Position numbers and translations under genes: made by a program
From: Scytonema millei VB511283
GTDB taxonomy: Bacteria; Cyanobacteriota; Cyanobacteriia; Cyanobacteriales; Chroococcidiopsidaceae
Assembly: GCF_000817735.3 (NCBI RefSeq)
Contig: NZ_JTJC03000001.1
Location: 939,710-1,003,709, forward strand
Length of the DNA: 64,000 nt
Direction: 5' to 3'
In this document: positions 8,499-17,941 of the stretch, piece by piece
Layout: the number at the start of each line of letters is the position of its first letter
Numbering within the stretch: position 1 is the stretch's first letter
Notes under the pieces: model-generated
The model's input: the letters and a program-made list of their open reading frames with translations, nothing else
The model's database searches: none
What the model was told of the DNA's origin: nothing

Positions 8499-8951
8499 CT
8501 AACTCGTTTCATCTTCCTCTTGTTCTCGTCTCACATTTGTTTCCAAAGCCTGAATTTGTTCTCGTCTAGCCTCCACTTCTAGCGCCCGTCGAGATAACTC
8601 TTGCGTTTGTAAAGTGAGGGTTTGTCGCCACTTCTCGGCGCGTTCCATTTCCTGCTGCAAAAATAATGGAGTAATGCCACTAGTGAGATAGGTTTGAACT
8701 AATTCCATCACCCAATCCGCAGCATTATGAAGGCTGTAAACCTGACAGCAATCTGGTGAGAGTTCTGCTAGTACCAACAAACCCTCAGCAAGAGTAAAAG
8801 GACAGCGATCGCCGATCGTAGTTTCCACATCGAGAATAGCACTGCGATCGCTTACCAATATCCAAGTATGCTCTGCTTCCTGACTGGCAAGCAATTTTAA
8901 GCCTAACTTACCAGAAATCCCGTACTTGATAATTTGAGCGAGGTAGAACAT
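8499..8951 (-). CDS. Conserved-looking hypothetical protein with C-terminal coiled coil
   Basis: The family was not recognised by name. The 150-residue protein has a globular N-terminal half (residues 1-90) and, from about residue 95, a charged helical stretch (EMERAEKWRQTLTLQTQELS and onward) rich in Glu, Arg and Gln that should form a coiled coil. There is no signal peptide and no membrane segment. It lies between the ABC1 kinase gene (convergent) and valS (same strand, with an 86-bp repeat-filled gap), so it may be co-transcribed after valS. The ATG at 8951 is used. Confidence 0.7.
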   Translation of the reverse strand: MFYLAQIIKYGISGKLGLKLLASQEAEHTWILVSDRSAILDVETTIGDRCPFTLAEGLLVLAELSPDCCQVYSLHNAADWVMELVQTYLTSGITPLFLQQEMERAEKWRQTLTLQTQELSRRALEVEARREQIQALETNVRREQEEDETS

Positions 8952-8952
8952 T

Positions 8953-9035
8953 TATCAGTTATCAGTTATCAGTTATCAGTTGTCAGTTATCAGTGCCAAG
9001 TGCGTTCAGTTTTGACTTTTGACTTTTGACTTTTA
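8953..9035. repeat. TCAGTTA and TTTTGAC heptamer arrays
   Basis: Five TCAGTTA-type units are followed, near 9010-9032, by three to four TTTTGAC units. TTTTGAC is the reverse complement of the GTCAAAA units found inside cobB. The array ends at the valS stop codon. Confidence 0.85.
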
Positions 9036-9037
9036 GT

Positions 9038-11878
9038 TTAATTGAGCAGTCGCAATCGGGCTTGGAGAATTTCAATTTGTTTTTCGGCTTCGGCTAAAGC
9101 ATCCTTAGCGCCTTGGACGACATCAGCAGGGGCTTTATCAACAAAGGTAGGGTTAGATAGTCGCGCCGAAAGAGATTTGGCTTCAGCTTGGGCTTTACTA
9201 AGGCTTTTTTCTAGCTTAGCTTTGAGTACGGCAATATCAACGACTCCCGCTAAGGGAATTAAGACTTGTACCGTACCGACAACATCGGCGATCGCGGGTT
9301 CTAATGCCGTATCTAAAGCTGAAGTTATCGTGAGTGACTCGACTTTGGCAAGATCTTGAATGTAAGCTTCACTATTAGTCAAAATTTGGCGTTCGCGATC
9401 GCTTTCACTTTGCATTACCGCTTTTACCTTGACTCCTGGCTTAATTCCTGCTTCCGCCCGTAGGTTGCGCAGGGTACGAATTGCCTCAATTAACAACTCA
9501 AATTGCTGTTCCAATTCTGGATCGATTAGAGTCGCATCCGATTCTGGATAAGCCTGTACGGATATGCTTTGCCCCTCTTCTGCTTGCGTCAGCGTGTGCC
9601 AAATTTCCTCAGTAATATGAGGCATGAAGGGATGCAGGAGTTTGAGAATACCTTCTAAAACGTAGGCTAGAGTTTGCTGTGCTACCAGCCGTGACGCTGC
9701 GCCTTCAGCATCTTTCTGAAATAGCCGAGATTTGACTAATTCGATATACCAGTCGCAGAAATCGCCCCAGATGAAGTCATACAAACCTTTTGCCGCTTCT
9801 CCTAATCCGTAGTTATCGATGTAATCTGTTGATTGTTTGACAACCTGATGATAACGAGAGAGAATCCAGCGATCCGATAATTGTAGGAGCGGGTTTAGCG
9901 AAAGATCGTCAGTTAAGCCAATAGATTCTCGTTCAAAACCCGCCCGTACGGGAGTCGCAAGAGAATCTGTTTCTTCCCCCCTTATCAAGGGGGGATTGAG
10001 GGGGGATCTCAATTGTTGCGGAGTTTTGCCATCCAAATTCATCATCACGAAACGGGCGGCGTTCCACAATTTATTCGCGAAGTTGCGGGATGCTTCCACA
10101 GAAGCCGATTCATCTTTTTCGCGATTGTAATCCAGTCGAATATCTTGTCCCGCGCCGACAACTTCTTTCACTAGGGTATAGCGCAAGGCATCTGTTCCAT
10201 ATTTATCCATGAGTAACAGCGGATCGATACCATTTCCCGCTGACTTGGACATCTTCTTGCCGTTTTCATCCAATACCAACCCGTGAATGTAGACATCCTT
10301 GAACGGCATCTGTCCGGTAAAATGTCCCCCTAACATCGTCATTCTTGCTACCCAGAAGAAGATGATGTCAAATCCCGTGACTAAGGTAGCGGTAGGATAG
10401 TAAAATTCTAAATCTTCGGTGCGATCGGGCCAGCCTAAAGTGGAAAAGGGCCACAGTCCTGAAGAAAACCACGTATCTAATACGTCTGGATCTTGTTCTA
10501 GCTTGACATCTGTGCCAAATTGTGAAGCAGCTTTTTCCCGCGCTTCTGCCTCACTTCGCGCCACAACAAACGGCGTGTTATCGCAGATTTCTCCGCCTGT
10601 CTCGCTGACAGCATACCAAGCCGGAATTTGGTGTCCCCACCACAGTTGACGCGAAATACACCAATCTCTGAGTTTAACTAGCCAGTCGCGATAAACTTTT
10701 GTCCAGCGTTGAGGGACGAACTGAGGTGAATTTTTTTCGTCCAAAAATGATAGAGTGCGATCGGCTAAAGGACGAATTTTGACGAACCACTGAGTTGAAA
10801 GTAGTGGCTCAATTGGAACCTTTCCGCGATCGCTATACGGTACGGCGTGTTTGTATTCTTCTACTTTGACGAGAAATCCTTCAGTTTCTAAACGTTGGAC
10901 GACATTTTTACGGGCAACAAATCGATCTTGTCCTTGAAAATCTCCTGCATTTTCATTCAGCGTGCCGTCTTTATTCATAATATTAATAAACGGCAGATCG
11001 TGACGCTGACCCATCTCAAAATCGTTCGGGTCGTGGGCAGGAGTCACTTTAACGCAACCCGTCCCAAATTCAGGATCGACAAATTCATCGCCAATCACGG
11101 GAATTTCTCGCTGCATAATTGGCAAAGTTAGGGTTTGACCAATTAAATGTTTGTAGCGATCGTCATTTGGATTTACCGCGACAGCCGTATCACCTAACAT
11201 TGTCTCTGGTCGTGTTGTTGCTACTTCTACAGACCCAGATCCATCAGTTAATGGATAGCGGAAGTGCCATAAATGCCCGTTGACTTCTTTATTTTCTACT
11301 TCTAAATCGGATACTGCTGACTGAGTTGCGGGACACCAATTCACTAAATATTTGCTGCGATAAATCAGTCCTTCTTCGTGAAATCGGACAAACTCTTCGA
11401 CAACGGCTTTGTTTAAGCCTTCATCCATCGTGAAGCGTTCCCGCGACCAATCTACGGAAACTCCCAAGCGGCGCAGTTGACCGACAATTGTACCCTTAGA
11501 TGATTCTTTCCACTGCCAAGCGCGTTCGAGAAATTTCTCTCGTCCCAGTTCGTAGCGGGTCTTGCCTTCTGCTTGCAGTTGCTTTTCTAATATTGTGTGG
11601 ACTGCAATACTGGCGTGGTCGGTTCCAGGGAGATATAGGGCGTTATATCCCTTCATGCGATGGTAGCGGATTAGGGAATCTATCAGCGTGTTATCAAAGG
11701 CGTGACCCATATGAAGGCTACCAGTCACGTTTGGAGGAGGAATGACGATACAGTAGGGTTCCCCGCCGCGCTGGGGGTCTGCTTTATACACTTGGTTGTC
11801 TTCCCAGAATTTTTGCCACTTGGCTTCAGTGGTGAAGGGGTCGTAGAGGCTGGGCAGGTTAGGAATGGTTGCTGTCAT
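9038..11878 (-). CDS. valS: Valyl-tRNA synthetase
   Basis: The 946-residue enzyme charges tRNA-Val with valine in the cytoplasm. It has the class I signatures: the HIGH-type motif in GSLHMGHAF near the N-terminus and KMSKS in [12 protein letters not shown], separated by the long editing (CP1) domain with [12 protein letters not shown]. The anticodon-binding domain and the C-terminal coiled-coil arm ([20 protein letters not shown]) are complete. Residues about 623-665, just before SDRWILSRY, have no counterpart in the family and are encoded by two intergenic-type repeat elements (9883-10010). The frame stays open, so the gene should still work. Being essential and apparently the only copy in view, it is unlikely to be dead. 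Confidence 0.97.
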   Translation of the reverse strand: MTATIPNLPSLYDPFTTEAKWQKFWEDNQVYKADPQRGGEPYCIVIPPPNVTGSLHMGHAFDNTLIDSLIRYHRMKGYNALYLPGTDHASIAVHTILEKQLQAEGKTRYELGREKFLERAWQWKESSKGTIVGQLRRLGVSVDWSRERFTMDEGLNKAVVEEFVRFHEEGLIYRSKYLVNWCPATQSAVSDLEVENKEVNGHLWHFRYPLTDGSGSVEVATTRPETMLGDTAVAVNPNDDRYKHLIGQTLTLPIMQREIPVIGDEFVDPEFGTGCVKVTPAHDPNDFEMGQRHDLPFINIMNKDGTLNENAGDFQGQDRFVARKNVVQRLETEGFLVKVEEYKHAVPYSDRGKVPIEPLLSTQWFVKIRPLADRTLSFLDEKNSPQFVPQRWTKVYRDWLVKLRDWCISRQLWWGHQIPAWYAVSETGGEICDNTPFVVARSEAEAREKAASQFGTDVKLEQDPDVLDTWFSSGLWPFSTLGWPDRTEDLEFYYPTATLVTGFDIIFFWVARMTMLGGHFTGQMPFKDVYIHGLVLDENGKKMSKSAGNGIDPLLLMDKYGTDALRYTLVKEVVGAGQDIRLDYNREKDESASVEASRNFANKLWNAARFVMMNLDGKTPQQLRSPLNPPLIRGEETDSLATPVRAGFERESIGLTDDLSLNPLLQLSDRWILSRYHQVVKQSTDYIDNYGLGEAAKGLYDFIWGDFCDWYIELVKSRLFQKDAEGAASRLVAQQTLAYVLEGILKLLHPFMPHITEEIWHTLTQAEEGQSISVQAYPESDATLIDPELEQQFELLIEAIRTLRNLRAEAGIKPGVKVKAVMQSESDRERQILTNSEAYIQDLAKVESLTITSALDTALEPAIADVVGTVQVLIPLAGVVDIAVLKAKLEKSLSKAQAEAKSLSARLSNPTFVDKAPADVVQGAKDALAEAEKQIEILQARLRLLN
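9883..10010. repeat. Two repeat elements inserted in frame within valS
   Basis: The first is a hairpin with GTAGGAGCGGGTTT (9883-9896) against AAACCCGCCCGTAC (9936-9949), 12 of 14 paired. The second is the C-run/G-run element (about 9976-10010) that also fills many gaps of the polysaccharide locus. On the coding strand they encode [11 protein letters not shown] and [12 protein letters not shown]. Confidence 0.85.
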
Positions 11879-11995
11879 GTCGGGAAGACGAAAGATGCAG
11901 TGAATTATTTAATATTTTGCCATAGGGCAGGGTGGAGGTAGAACGGTTTCTGATTCCTGTAGAATTGCCAAAGTCAACGTACAAGACAAATCTGA

Positions 11996-12181
11996 ATGGA
12001 ACCTACAGAGGAACAATATTTAATTGTTAATGCCCTCGATACGCTAGATTTACTACAAAATGGCTTTTATGATGAAAGTACAGGCGACTGGTATATCCAA
12101 ACTCCTAGCCCTGTTTTACCAATTTCTGTTATTCAGCATGACGGTGAAGTAGTTCCAACTAACTGGCGGTCAGATTTATGA
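11996..12181 (+). CDS. Small hypothetical protein, first of an overlapping pair
   Basis: A 61-residue acidic protein of unknown function (MEPTEEQYLIV...). It contains no signal peptide or membrane helix. Its stop overlaps the start of the next gene as ATGA, so the two are translationally coupled. The pair lies divergent from valS across 117 bp. Such overlapping pairs of small proteins are common for cyanobacterial accessory modules, including toxin-antitoxin pairs, but no toxin motif is visible. Confidence 0.6.
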   Translation: MEPTEEQYLIVNALDTLDLLQNGFYDESTGDWYIQTPSPVLPISVIQHDGEVVPTNWRSDL

Positions 12182-12435
12182 GAGAACCATCTGAATTACA
12201 AAAACAGCAATATGAAAGATTTACAGAAATTTTGAATACTGGCAAGCAACGCTACATCGAAGCCAAGGGAACTCATAAGGGTTATCGCGCTGGTCTGAAA
12301 GGACAAGATTATTTAACTGATGAAGAAAGACAAGAAGCATTATCCTTAGTGCGACAGTTATTTCAAGTTCGAGAAAAGTCAGGTAATTTAACTGCAACGC
12401 CATTACTAAAAGAGGAAATCGAAGCTGATTCTTAG
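12178..12435 (+). CDS. Small hypothetical protein, second of an overlapping pair
   Basis: An 85-residue, highly charged and probably helical protein (QKQQYERFTEILNTGKQRY...). Its ATG shares four bases with the stop of the preceding gene. The family was not recognised. The coupling to the upstream partner suggests the two products act together. The downstream gene is convergent, 88 bp away. Confidence 0.65.
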   Translation: MREPSELQKQQYERFTEILNTGKQRYIEAKGTHKGYRAGLKGQDYLTDEERQEALSLVRQLFQVREKSGNLTATPLLKEEIEADS

Positions 12436-12523
12436 CCTTGTACTAAATTTTAATGTCTGCTGGGACGATCGCTCAACTTATCAATCTTATCAATCGCTGC
12501 CGAACCAATCAGACTGCTAGCTA

Positions 12524-13366
12524 TTAACATCCCGTAGTTTTAAATTGACCTACTGGTTCTAATAATTTATTCTGATTGGTTGATGATAAAAACAGTGTGA
12601 GAAGAGAAACATGATAATGATTTGATATATCTATAAGCAGATCGAGTTTTCCATCTCGATCTAGATCGCCAGCCCAAAGTAATGTGGTAGAGCCATCGTC
12701 ACAACAAGACGAAATTTCTTGGAATATACTATCTTTCCCAGAATAAACTAAAAGAGCGTGATATATAGTTTCAGGGTTTTGCCGTTCTTTAACCGATATT
12801 TGGTAGATATTTCCAGATTCAAGATTGAGAGCGACACTTAAGGGCGGGCTATTGGGAGAAAACTTTGCATTTCCTGAAAACACAGTTTTAACTATCCCAG
12901 GCTTCAGAGGAATTGAACCTTTAACTAAGAAAATAGGTGTGTTTTTTCCGTCCACAAGAATTTCTTTCCCGGTTTTCTTTGTCTCATCTATATCGAGTAC
13001 GTAGTCACGAACAGTATTAACAGTAATTTTTGTTGGTAATAATTCAAAACCTTGTGCTGTAGAGAACAGTCCTAACCATTGTTCTCCCGATTGTGCTTGA
13101 ACTTCGTTCCCATGAAAATAACTACCTGTTGTCAAAAGATCGAGCGGATACGATGGAGGATAGTCTGTGATAAATATCGGAGTCTGTGCTTTTTGCTCGG
13201 AAGATTGACTCATAGCCGATTCTTGCTGAGGCGGCTGACTAGAAATAGATGCGTCAGGTTCGCGATCGCCGCACGATACTAGAAGCAGCAAGCACAATAT
13301 TGATATCGTCTTAATTGCGTGACAGCCAAACTTAATTTTTTGTATAACTAGCATAATTTTTAACAT
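12524..13366 (-). CDS. Putative lipoprotein
   Basis: The 280-residue protein starts with a basic region and a hydrophobic stretch ending in LLLLVSCGD, a type II signal peptide with the lipidated Cys near residue 32. A low-complexity Ser/Gln linker follows, then a beta-rich domain. Near the C-terminus AGDLDRDGKLDLLID resembles a calcium-binding FG-GAP/EF-like loop. It should be anchored in a membrane facing the periplasm. The precise function is unknown. An internal Met at residue 5 could also be the start, which would shorten the unusually long N-region. Confidence 0.75.
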   Translation of the reverse strand: MLKIMLVIQKIKFGCHAIKTISILCLLLLVSCGDREPDASISSQPPQQESAMSQSSEQKAQTPIFITDYPPSYPLDLLTTGSYFHGNEVQAQSGEQWLGLFSTAQGFELLPTKITVNTVRDYVLDIDETKKTGKEILVDGKNTPIFLVKGSIPLKPGIVKTVFSGNAKFSPNSPPLSVALNLESGNIYQISVKERQNPETIYHALLVYSGKDSIFQEISSCCDDGSTTLLWAGDLDRDGKLDLLIDISNHYHVSLLTLFLSSTNQNKLLEPVGQFKTTGC

Positions 13367-13450
13367 ATTGTCTTGCTCAATTCCAATCTACTTAACTGTT
13401 AATTTGTGTGGCTGAAGCTCTGTAAATACTCATTTAAAGGAGTTTTTGGT

Positions 13451-13786
13451 ATGACTAACAATACAACTCCCATATCGCCAACTGATGCTGTATCCCCGCA
13501 GCATGAAATTTTAGATAGGCAAACGACAGATTGCTGTGTCGTAGGCTATGGTTCCGCAGGGGCAGTATTGGCGCTGCTGGCGCGTCAAGGTATACCCGTG
13601 ATGCTGCTAGAAGCGCACAAAGACTTGGATCGCGACTTTCGAGGTGATACCATTCACCCGTCTGTGATGGAGATTATGGCGGAATTGGGCTTAGCCGTCA
13701 ATTCTGCGCGACTTGCTAGCGCGGTTCATTGTCTTTGGGTTAATGCCCGTGCATGTAAAAACTTAACTTTTGATAGCAATTTTTGA
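13451..13786 (+). pseudogene. Truncated FAD-dependent monooxygenase (N-terminal remnant)
   Basis: From the ATG at 13451, preceded by AAAGGAG, the first 90 residues are a good match to the N-terminus of PheA/TfdB-type FAD monooxygenases: the Rossmann motif (CCVVGYGSAGAVLALLARQG), the acidic strand end LLEAHKD and the DFRGDTIHPSVMEIMAELG motif. The reading then leaves the family and stops after 111 residues, while full-length members have about 400. A hairpin repeat lies 18 bp after the stop. This is read as the surviving 5' fragment of a deleted gene. A short functional product is unlikely because the substrate domain is absent. Confidence 0.75.
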
Positions 13787-13803
13787 TTGTATGCGTGACA
13801 CAG

Positions 13804-13831
13804 GTAGGGGCGCACGGCTGTGCGCCCCTAC
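13804..13831. repeat. Perfect 12-bp hairpin repeat
   Basis: GTAGGGGCGCAC and GTGCGCCCCTAC flank a GGCT loop. It is a typical dispersed cyanobacterial hairpin repeat and sits just after the broken monooxygenase gene. The rest of the gap to 14104 contains AATTCGG and CTGGTCAC short repeats and no gene. Confidence 0.85.
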
Positions 13832-14104
13832 GAACGTGTATTTTACCCAATTGAAAACCGCTATAAAAGTGAGTAGTGAAGCAAGAAAGGTGTAGCGTGT
13901 AGGAGGAATTCGGAATTCGGAATTAATCGACGCTGATAACTGGTCACTGGTCACCGATCGCTGGTCACTGTCTCTACGACTAGCGCATATTTCCTAATTT
14001 TTCAATCTTTACCACTATATGTAAATCGCGTATAGTCTTAATCTATTGCCTTTAACTGCTAAGGCTTTTTTTCCAGTCAAACCTTTTTCCTAAATATCTT
14101 ACCT

Positions 14105-16450
14105 ATGGTGCGAGAGCTACAGCGCTTAAACCCAACCAGCCAGTTTCCCGAAACTGCCCCAGCTGCAAATCCAGTCTTCTTCAGGACGTATAGTCGGCGG
14201 ATAGGAGGTGGGCGCGAAACTTGGGAACAAGTATGCGATCGCACCCTGCGCGGGCTAGTAGAATTGGGTAAACTCACCCCAGCAGAAGCCGCGATTCTCG
14301 AAAAAATGCAAAAGGAGATGAAATCTCTCCCTAGCGGGCGCTGGCTGTGGGTAGGAGGTACGGAATGGATTTCTCGCCAAGAAAACTTTTCCGGCGCTTA
14401 TAACTGTACTTCTACCAACGTAGTAGACTGGCGGGCTTTTGGCTTGATGATGGACTTGGCAATGATGGGCTGCGGTACGGGTGCAATTCTCGAACCCCAG
14501 TACATTAACCAACTTCCCGTGATTCGCAACCGCCTCCACGTCACCGTAGAAGGAGAAATCGGCACAACGCCCGCTTCAGAACGGCAGGACGAGACAGAAG
14601 TACAAATCGAAGGTAATATCGTTAGTATTCTCGTGGGCGATAGCCGTCGAGGTTGGGTCAAGTCTTATCAAACTCTGTTGGAGCTATCAACCAACGAGAG
14701 TTTTTCGGATATCGTACATGTCAGCGTCAATCTTGGCAATATCCGTCCGGCAGGAGAAATATTAAAAGGTTTTGGCGGCGTTGCTAACCCGATTAAATTG
14801 CCAGAATTGTATCAACGCTGCGCGGCAATTTTAAATAAAGCCGTAGGCAGAAAACTGAATTCGGTTGAGTGTTGTTTATTAATAGATGAAGCTGCCGTTG
14901 TTGTAGTTGCCGGAAATGTTAGAAGAAGCGCAGGGATGCGTCAAGGAACTAGCAATGATGAATTATTTGCTAATGCTAAAAATAACCTTTGGCAACAAGA
15001 TGAAAATGGGAATTGGCGGATCGATCCCGAACGCGATGCGTTGAGAATGGCGAATCATACTCGCGTATTTCATCAAAAGCCAACTTTAGAAGAATGTATC
15101 AATGCCGTTCGCAGTCAATATTATTCTGGTGAAGGAGCAATCCAGTATGCGCCAGAAGCGATCGCCCGTAGCAATGCAGATTTTTTAAGTAGTCAAGCAC
15201 TAAAGCAAGAGTTTGTTAAAACATACGTAACTTCAAAAGAAAAAGCTCACATCTGGCTGAAAGAGCGCCATCTAGAAATAACAGATTCCGAACTAGAACA
15301 TAGGCTTTCAAGATATGGTTTGAACCCATGTGGCGAAATTTTGGGTGGTAATTTCCACTGCAACTTATCGGAGGTTCATCTAAATCAAATCGATCCCAAA
15401 AATGACAAAGAACAAGAAGAAGCTTTCACCGCAGGCGCATTATCTGTTGCTTCTTTGTTGAATCATAAATTCCTTGAACCTCGCTATCAATTCAGTCGCG
15501 AATTAGACCCAATTGTAGGTGTTTCTTTCACGGGATTATTCGATTTCTTCGTCCGTGCTTTTGGTGTCGATTGGTTGCGCTGGTGGGAACAAGGAAGACC
15601 GGCAGAATTCAAAATTCAAAATTCGGAATTCGGAAATGAGAATTTGGCGGAGTATTTTAGAAATGAAGAAAGGGAGTATCTCAGTCGTTGGCGCGATCTC
15701 GTGTTTCGCGTTGTGTGGGAATATTGCGATCGCCATAACATTAAACGCCCGAATCGCTGTACTACCGTCCAACCTAGCGGTACTAAATCTCTACTGACTG
15801 GCGCGTCTCCTGGCTGGCATCCTCCCAAAGCCCAACGTTTTATTCGTCGGATTACTTTCCGCAAAAACGATCCAGTGGCACTAGCTTGCATTGACTACGG
15901 TTATGGTGTCGTTCCCTCCCAATCGGATAAAGACGAAAATGGCAATTTGTTGAACGACCCCTTCGATCCTCGTTGTATGGAATGGTTGGTAGAAATTCCT
16001 GTCGCCGTGCCTTGGGCAGATTTACCTGGTGCTGATGAAATTGAAATTAGTAAATTTAGCGCTCTAGCCCAAATGGATTTCTACATGCAAGTGCAGAAAT
16101 ACTATGTAACTCACAACACTTCCGCAACAATTGAGTTGCGAGAAAACGAGGTAGAAGCATTAGGGACGCGAATTTATGAAACCATTCAAAACGATGAAGG
16201 CTATATTAGTGCTGCCTTATTAGCCAGATTTGACGACTTACAAACTTTCCCCCGCTTGCCATTTGAACCGATAACCAAAGCTAAGTACGAAGAATTAATG
16301 CAACAAGTGCATTCCCGACGGCAAGTGCATGATTTTTATACTGCCCTCAGCCGCTATGATGCGCAAGAGTTAGATGAAGCAGGTCCAGCAGGGTGCGACT
16401 CAGATAAATGCCTCTTTCCTCACCAGGAAGGGGCGAGGAGTGAGGGGTGA
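14105..16450 (+). CDS. nrdJ: Class II (adenosylcobalamin-dependent) ribonucleoside-triphosphate reductase
   Basis: The 781-residue enzyme makes deoxyribonucleotides using vitamin B12. It resembles the monomeric Lactobacillus-type reductase: FRTYSRRIGGGRETW at the N-terminus, the substrate-site cysteine in AYNCTSTNVVDW, the active-site loop NPCGEILGG, the PSGTKSLLTGASPG phosphate-binding stretch, and a C-terminal CDSDKC redox pair that recharges the active site. Residues about 499-511 (EFKIQNSEFG) are encoded by an AATTC-type repeat in a loop. A B12-dependent reductase fits the presence of cobB in the window. The start is the ATG at 14105. Confidence 0.92.
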   Translation: MVRELQRLNPTSQFPETAPAANPVFFRTYSRRIGGGRETWEQVCDRTLRGLVELGKLTPAEAAILEKMQKEMKSLPSGRWLWVGGTEWISRQENFSGAYNCTSTNVVDWRAFGLMMDLAMMGCGTGAILEPQYINQLPVIRNRLHVTVEGEIGTTPASERQDETEVQIEGNIVSILVGDSRRGWVKSYQTLLELSTNESFSDIVHVSVNLGNIRPAGEILKGFGGVANPIKLPELYQRCAAILNKAVGRKLNSVECCLLIDEAAVVVVAGNVRRSAGMRQGTSNDELFANAKNNLWQQDENGNWRIDPERDALRMANHTRVFHQKPTLEECINAVRSQYYSGEGAIQYAPEAIARSNADFLSSQALKQEFVKTYVTSKEKAHIWLKERHLEITDSELEHRLSRYGLNPCGEILGGNFHCNLSEVHLNQIDPKNDKEQEEAFTAGALSVASLLNHKFLEPRYQFSRELDPIVGVSFTGLFDFFVRAFGVDWLRWWEQGRPAEFKIQNSEFGNENLAEYFRNEEREYLSRWRDLVFRVVWEYCDRHNIKRPNRCTTVQPSGTKSLLTGASPGWHPPKAQRFIRRITFRKNDPVALACIDYGYGVVPSQSDKDENGNLLNDPFDPRCMEWLVEIPVAVPWADLPGADEIEISKFSALAQMDFYMQVQKYYVTHNTSATIELRENEVEALGTRIYETIQNDEGYISAALLARFDDLQTFPRLPFEPITKAKYEELMQQVHSRRQVHDFYTALSRYDAQELDEAGPAGCDSDKCLFPHQEGARSEG
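15606..15637. repeat. AATTCAAA/AATTCGG repeat inside nrdJ
   Basis: Four AATTC-spaced units lie in frame within nrdJ at a probable surface loop. The same AATTCGG units occur in the intergenic spaces near 13908 and 25130-25190 and inside cobB. Confidence 0.75.
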
Positions 16451-16600
16451 GGGGTGAGGGGATAAGGGAGACAAGGGAGTGGGGACAAGGGGGACAAGGG
16501 AGCAATTCTAGGCACTAGTCACCTGCCACTAGCCACGCATCACTCTCTTTCCCTCGCTCCTCGCTCCTCGCTCCTCGCTCCTCACACCTCTCAACTAAAA
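16436..16600. repeat. GAGGGGT, GGGACAA and CTCGCTC tandem repeats
   Basis: The array begins inside the last codons of nrdJ, encoding its final EGARSEG, and continues through the gap. It contains GGGGTGA, ACAAGGG and TCCTCGC units. Confidence 0.8.
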
Positions 16601-16652
16601 AGCTAGAATTTCAAACAGTACAGATGCAGCCACGCATAGAGGAAATTCAAAT

Positions 16653-16871
16653 ATGTTTGTAGACGAACTAGCACCTATTTTTAAGGAATTGGTACAGCAC
16701 CCAGTTTCTTTTTTAGGAGGATTTGTCTCTGGGGTACTGCACCTCAGCCTAGCTGACGATCCAGTCAAAAGTTGGCTCGATCGCCAGTTTGATTCTTCCA
16801 GCTACAATTCTTCCACATCTGGCGATCGCAACGGCAAAACTAGCGGTCCCCAAAGCATTTCTATCGAGTAG
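16653..16871 (+). CDS. Small cyanobacterial hypothetical protein
   Basis: A 72-residue protein with a central hydrophobic stretch (PVSFLGGFVSGVLHLSLA, about residues 17-34) that may contact a membrane, followed by LADDPVKSWLDRQ and a polar Ser/Gly-rich tail. GAGGAAA upstream serves as ribosome binding site. The function is unknown. It stands alone between repeat-filled gaps. Confidence 0.65.
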   Translation: MFVDELAPIFKELVQHPVSFLGGFVSGVLHLSLADDPVKSWLDRQFDSSSYNSSTSGDRNGKTSGPQSISIE

Positions 16872-16885
16872 AGGTAGAGAGTTAC

Positions 16886-16913
16886 GTAGAGACGCGATCT
16901 TTCGCGCCTCTAC
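16886..16913. repeat. GTAGAGACGCGA hairpin repeat
   Basis: GTAGAG...CTCTAC and CGCGA...TCGCG pair around TCTT, with one mispaired step. It sits 15 bp after the small hypothetical gene and may act as a transcription end. From there to 17210 no gene is seen; this is the likely long leader of the RNA-binding protein gene. Confidence 0.75.
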
Positions 16914-17210
16914 AGTGATGATTGTCAACTGTTAACAGTTAACAGATTAAATGATAACTATTGGAAATTTTTTAGGCAGTATTTGTAATACAGAAGACCT
17001 TTGATAAACAAACCATACGATATGATATGCGTAAGTGTAAGTTCAGTCCTGTAACTGGTTAAATTTGAGAAGCTGCTACCGACTGGGGTTGTCTATCTTG
17101 AAAGCTAGATTACTGATAAATTTGAAATCTGGTGTTTGCCAAAACTGCAAATTTTTAGGTTCGATTTCTCGACTGAACTTGACTCTCTGTTCAGACTTAC
17201 GCGACCGATT

Positions 17211-17525
17211 ATGACTATCTACGTTGGAAACCTTTCTTACCGCGCTACGGAAGAAGACCTGAGAACTGTATTCGCAGAATATGGCACGATCAAGCGCATT
17301 GTCCTACCGATGGATCGGGAAACTGGCAGAATGCGCGGATTTGCTTTCGTTGACATGGGTGAAGATGCCCAAGAAGAATCAGCGATCGCTGAATTAGATG
17401 GTGCAGAATGGATGGGAAGACAGCTGCGAGTCAATAAAGCTAAACCCCGCGAAGAAAATGGTGGTGGCGGCGGTGGATATCGGCGTAACGGAGCCGGAGT
17501 GAGGGCAAGATTTGGTCAGGAGTAG
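17211..17525 (+). CDS. RRM-type RNA-binding protein (Rbp family)
   Basis: From the ATG at 17211 the protein has 104 residues, the usual size of cyanobacterial Rbp proteins. It is one RNA recognition motif with RNP2 (IYVGNL, residues 3-8) and RNP1 (RGFAFVDM), followed by a glycine-rich tail (GGGGGG then YRRNGAGVRARFGQE). The open frame extends 25 codons further upstream, but that part is unlike the family, so the shorter start is preferred. Rbp proteins bind RNA and many are cold induced; the roughly 300-bp gene-free stretch upstream is compatible with regulation in a long leader. Confidence 0.9.
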   Translation: MTIYVGNLSYRATEEDLRTVFAEYGTIKRIVLPMDRETGRMRGFAFVDMGEDAQEESAIAELDGAEWMGRQLRVNKAKPREENGGGGGGYRRNGAGVRARFGQE

Positions 17526-17604
17526 TTACAACCACCCCGCTCTGTAGGAAACTACTCGGAACAAGATTAATACTTGAAATCTGATGAATTTGGGTCAAGC
17601 CTTT

Positions 17605-17653
17605 CACTGACCAGTTAAGCATCTGACACTGATAATTGCTGGTCGGTGTTTTG
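17605..17653 (+). terminator. Possible terminator of the RNA-binding protein gene
   Basis: CACTGACCAG (17605-17614) pairs at 9 of 10 positions with CTGGTCGGTG (17639-17648), followed by TTTTG. The loop is long (24 nt). Beyond it the gap to 17941 contains HIP1 sites but no recognisable gene. Confidence 0.4.
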
Positions 17654-17941
17654 TCGATCGCGCTCAAAATCGATCTAATGCTTGCCATCAGTTCAATGCA
17701 TGTTGTCAATCGCTCTTGGCAAGAACTAGACTGATGGCTTGACGGCATTGCTTGGAAAAATAAGACTCTGAAGCTCGATCCGCGATCGCCGGATTTCGCA
17801 ATCGTTTGGTAACACGATTGTGGCGATCGCGCGTGGCAAGGTGCAGTGATTTCTATAGTTTATCTAAAGTCAGATTCCACTATTAGATTCAGTTCCTAAG
17901 ATAGTAGTGCAGGGTGCTGCCTTATTGGTAAATCTTGCAAC

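Noticed and set aside
14398-14661. Leftward frames opposite nrdJ
   Set aside because: Shadow frames of a well-supported gene with no family match.
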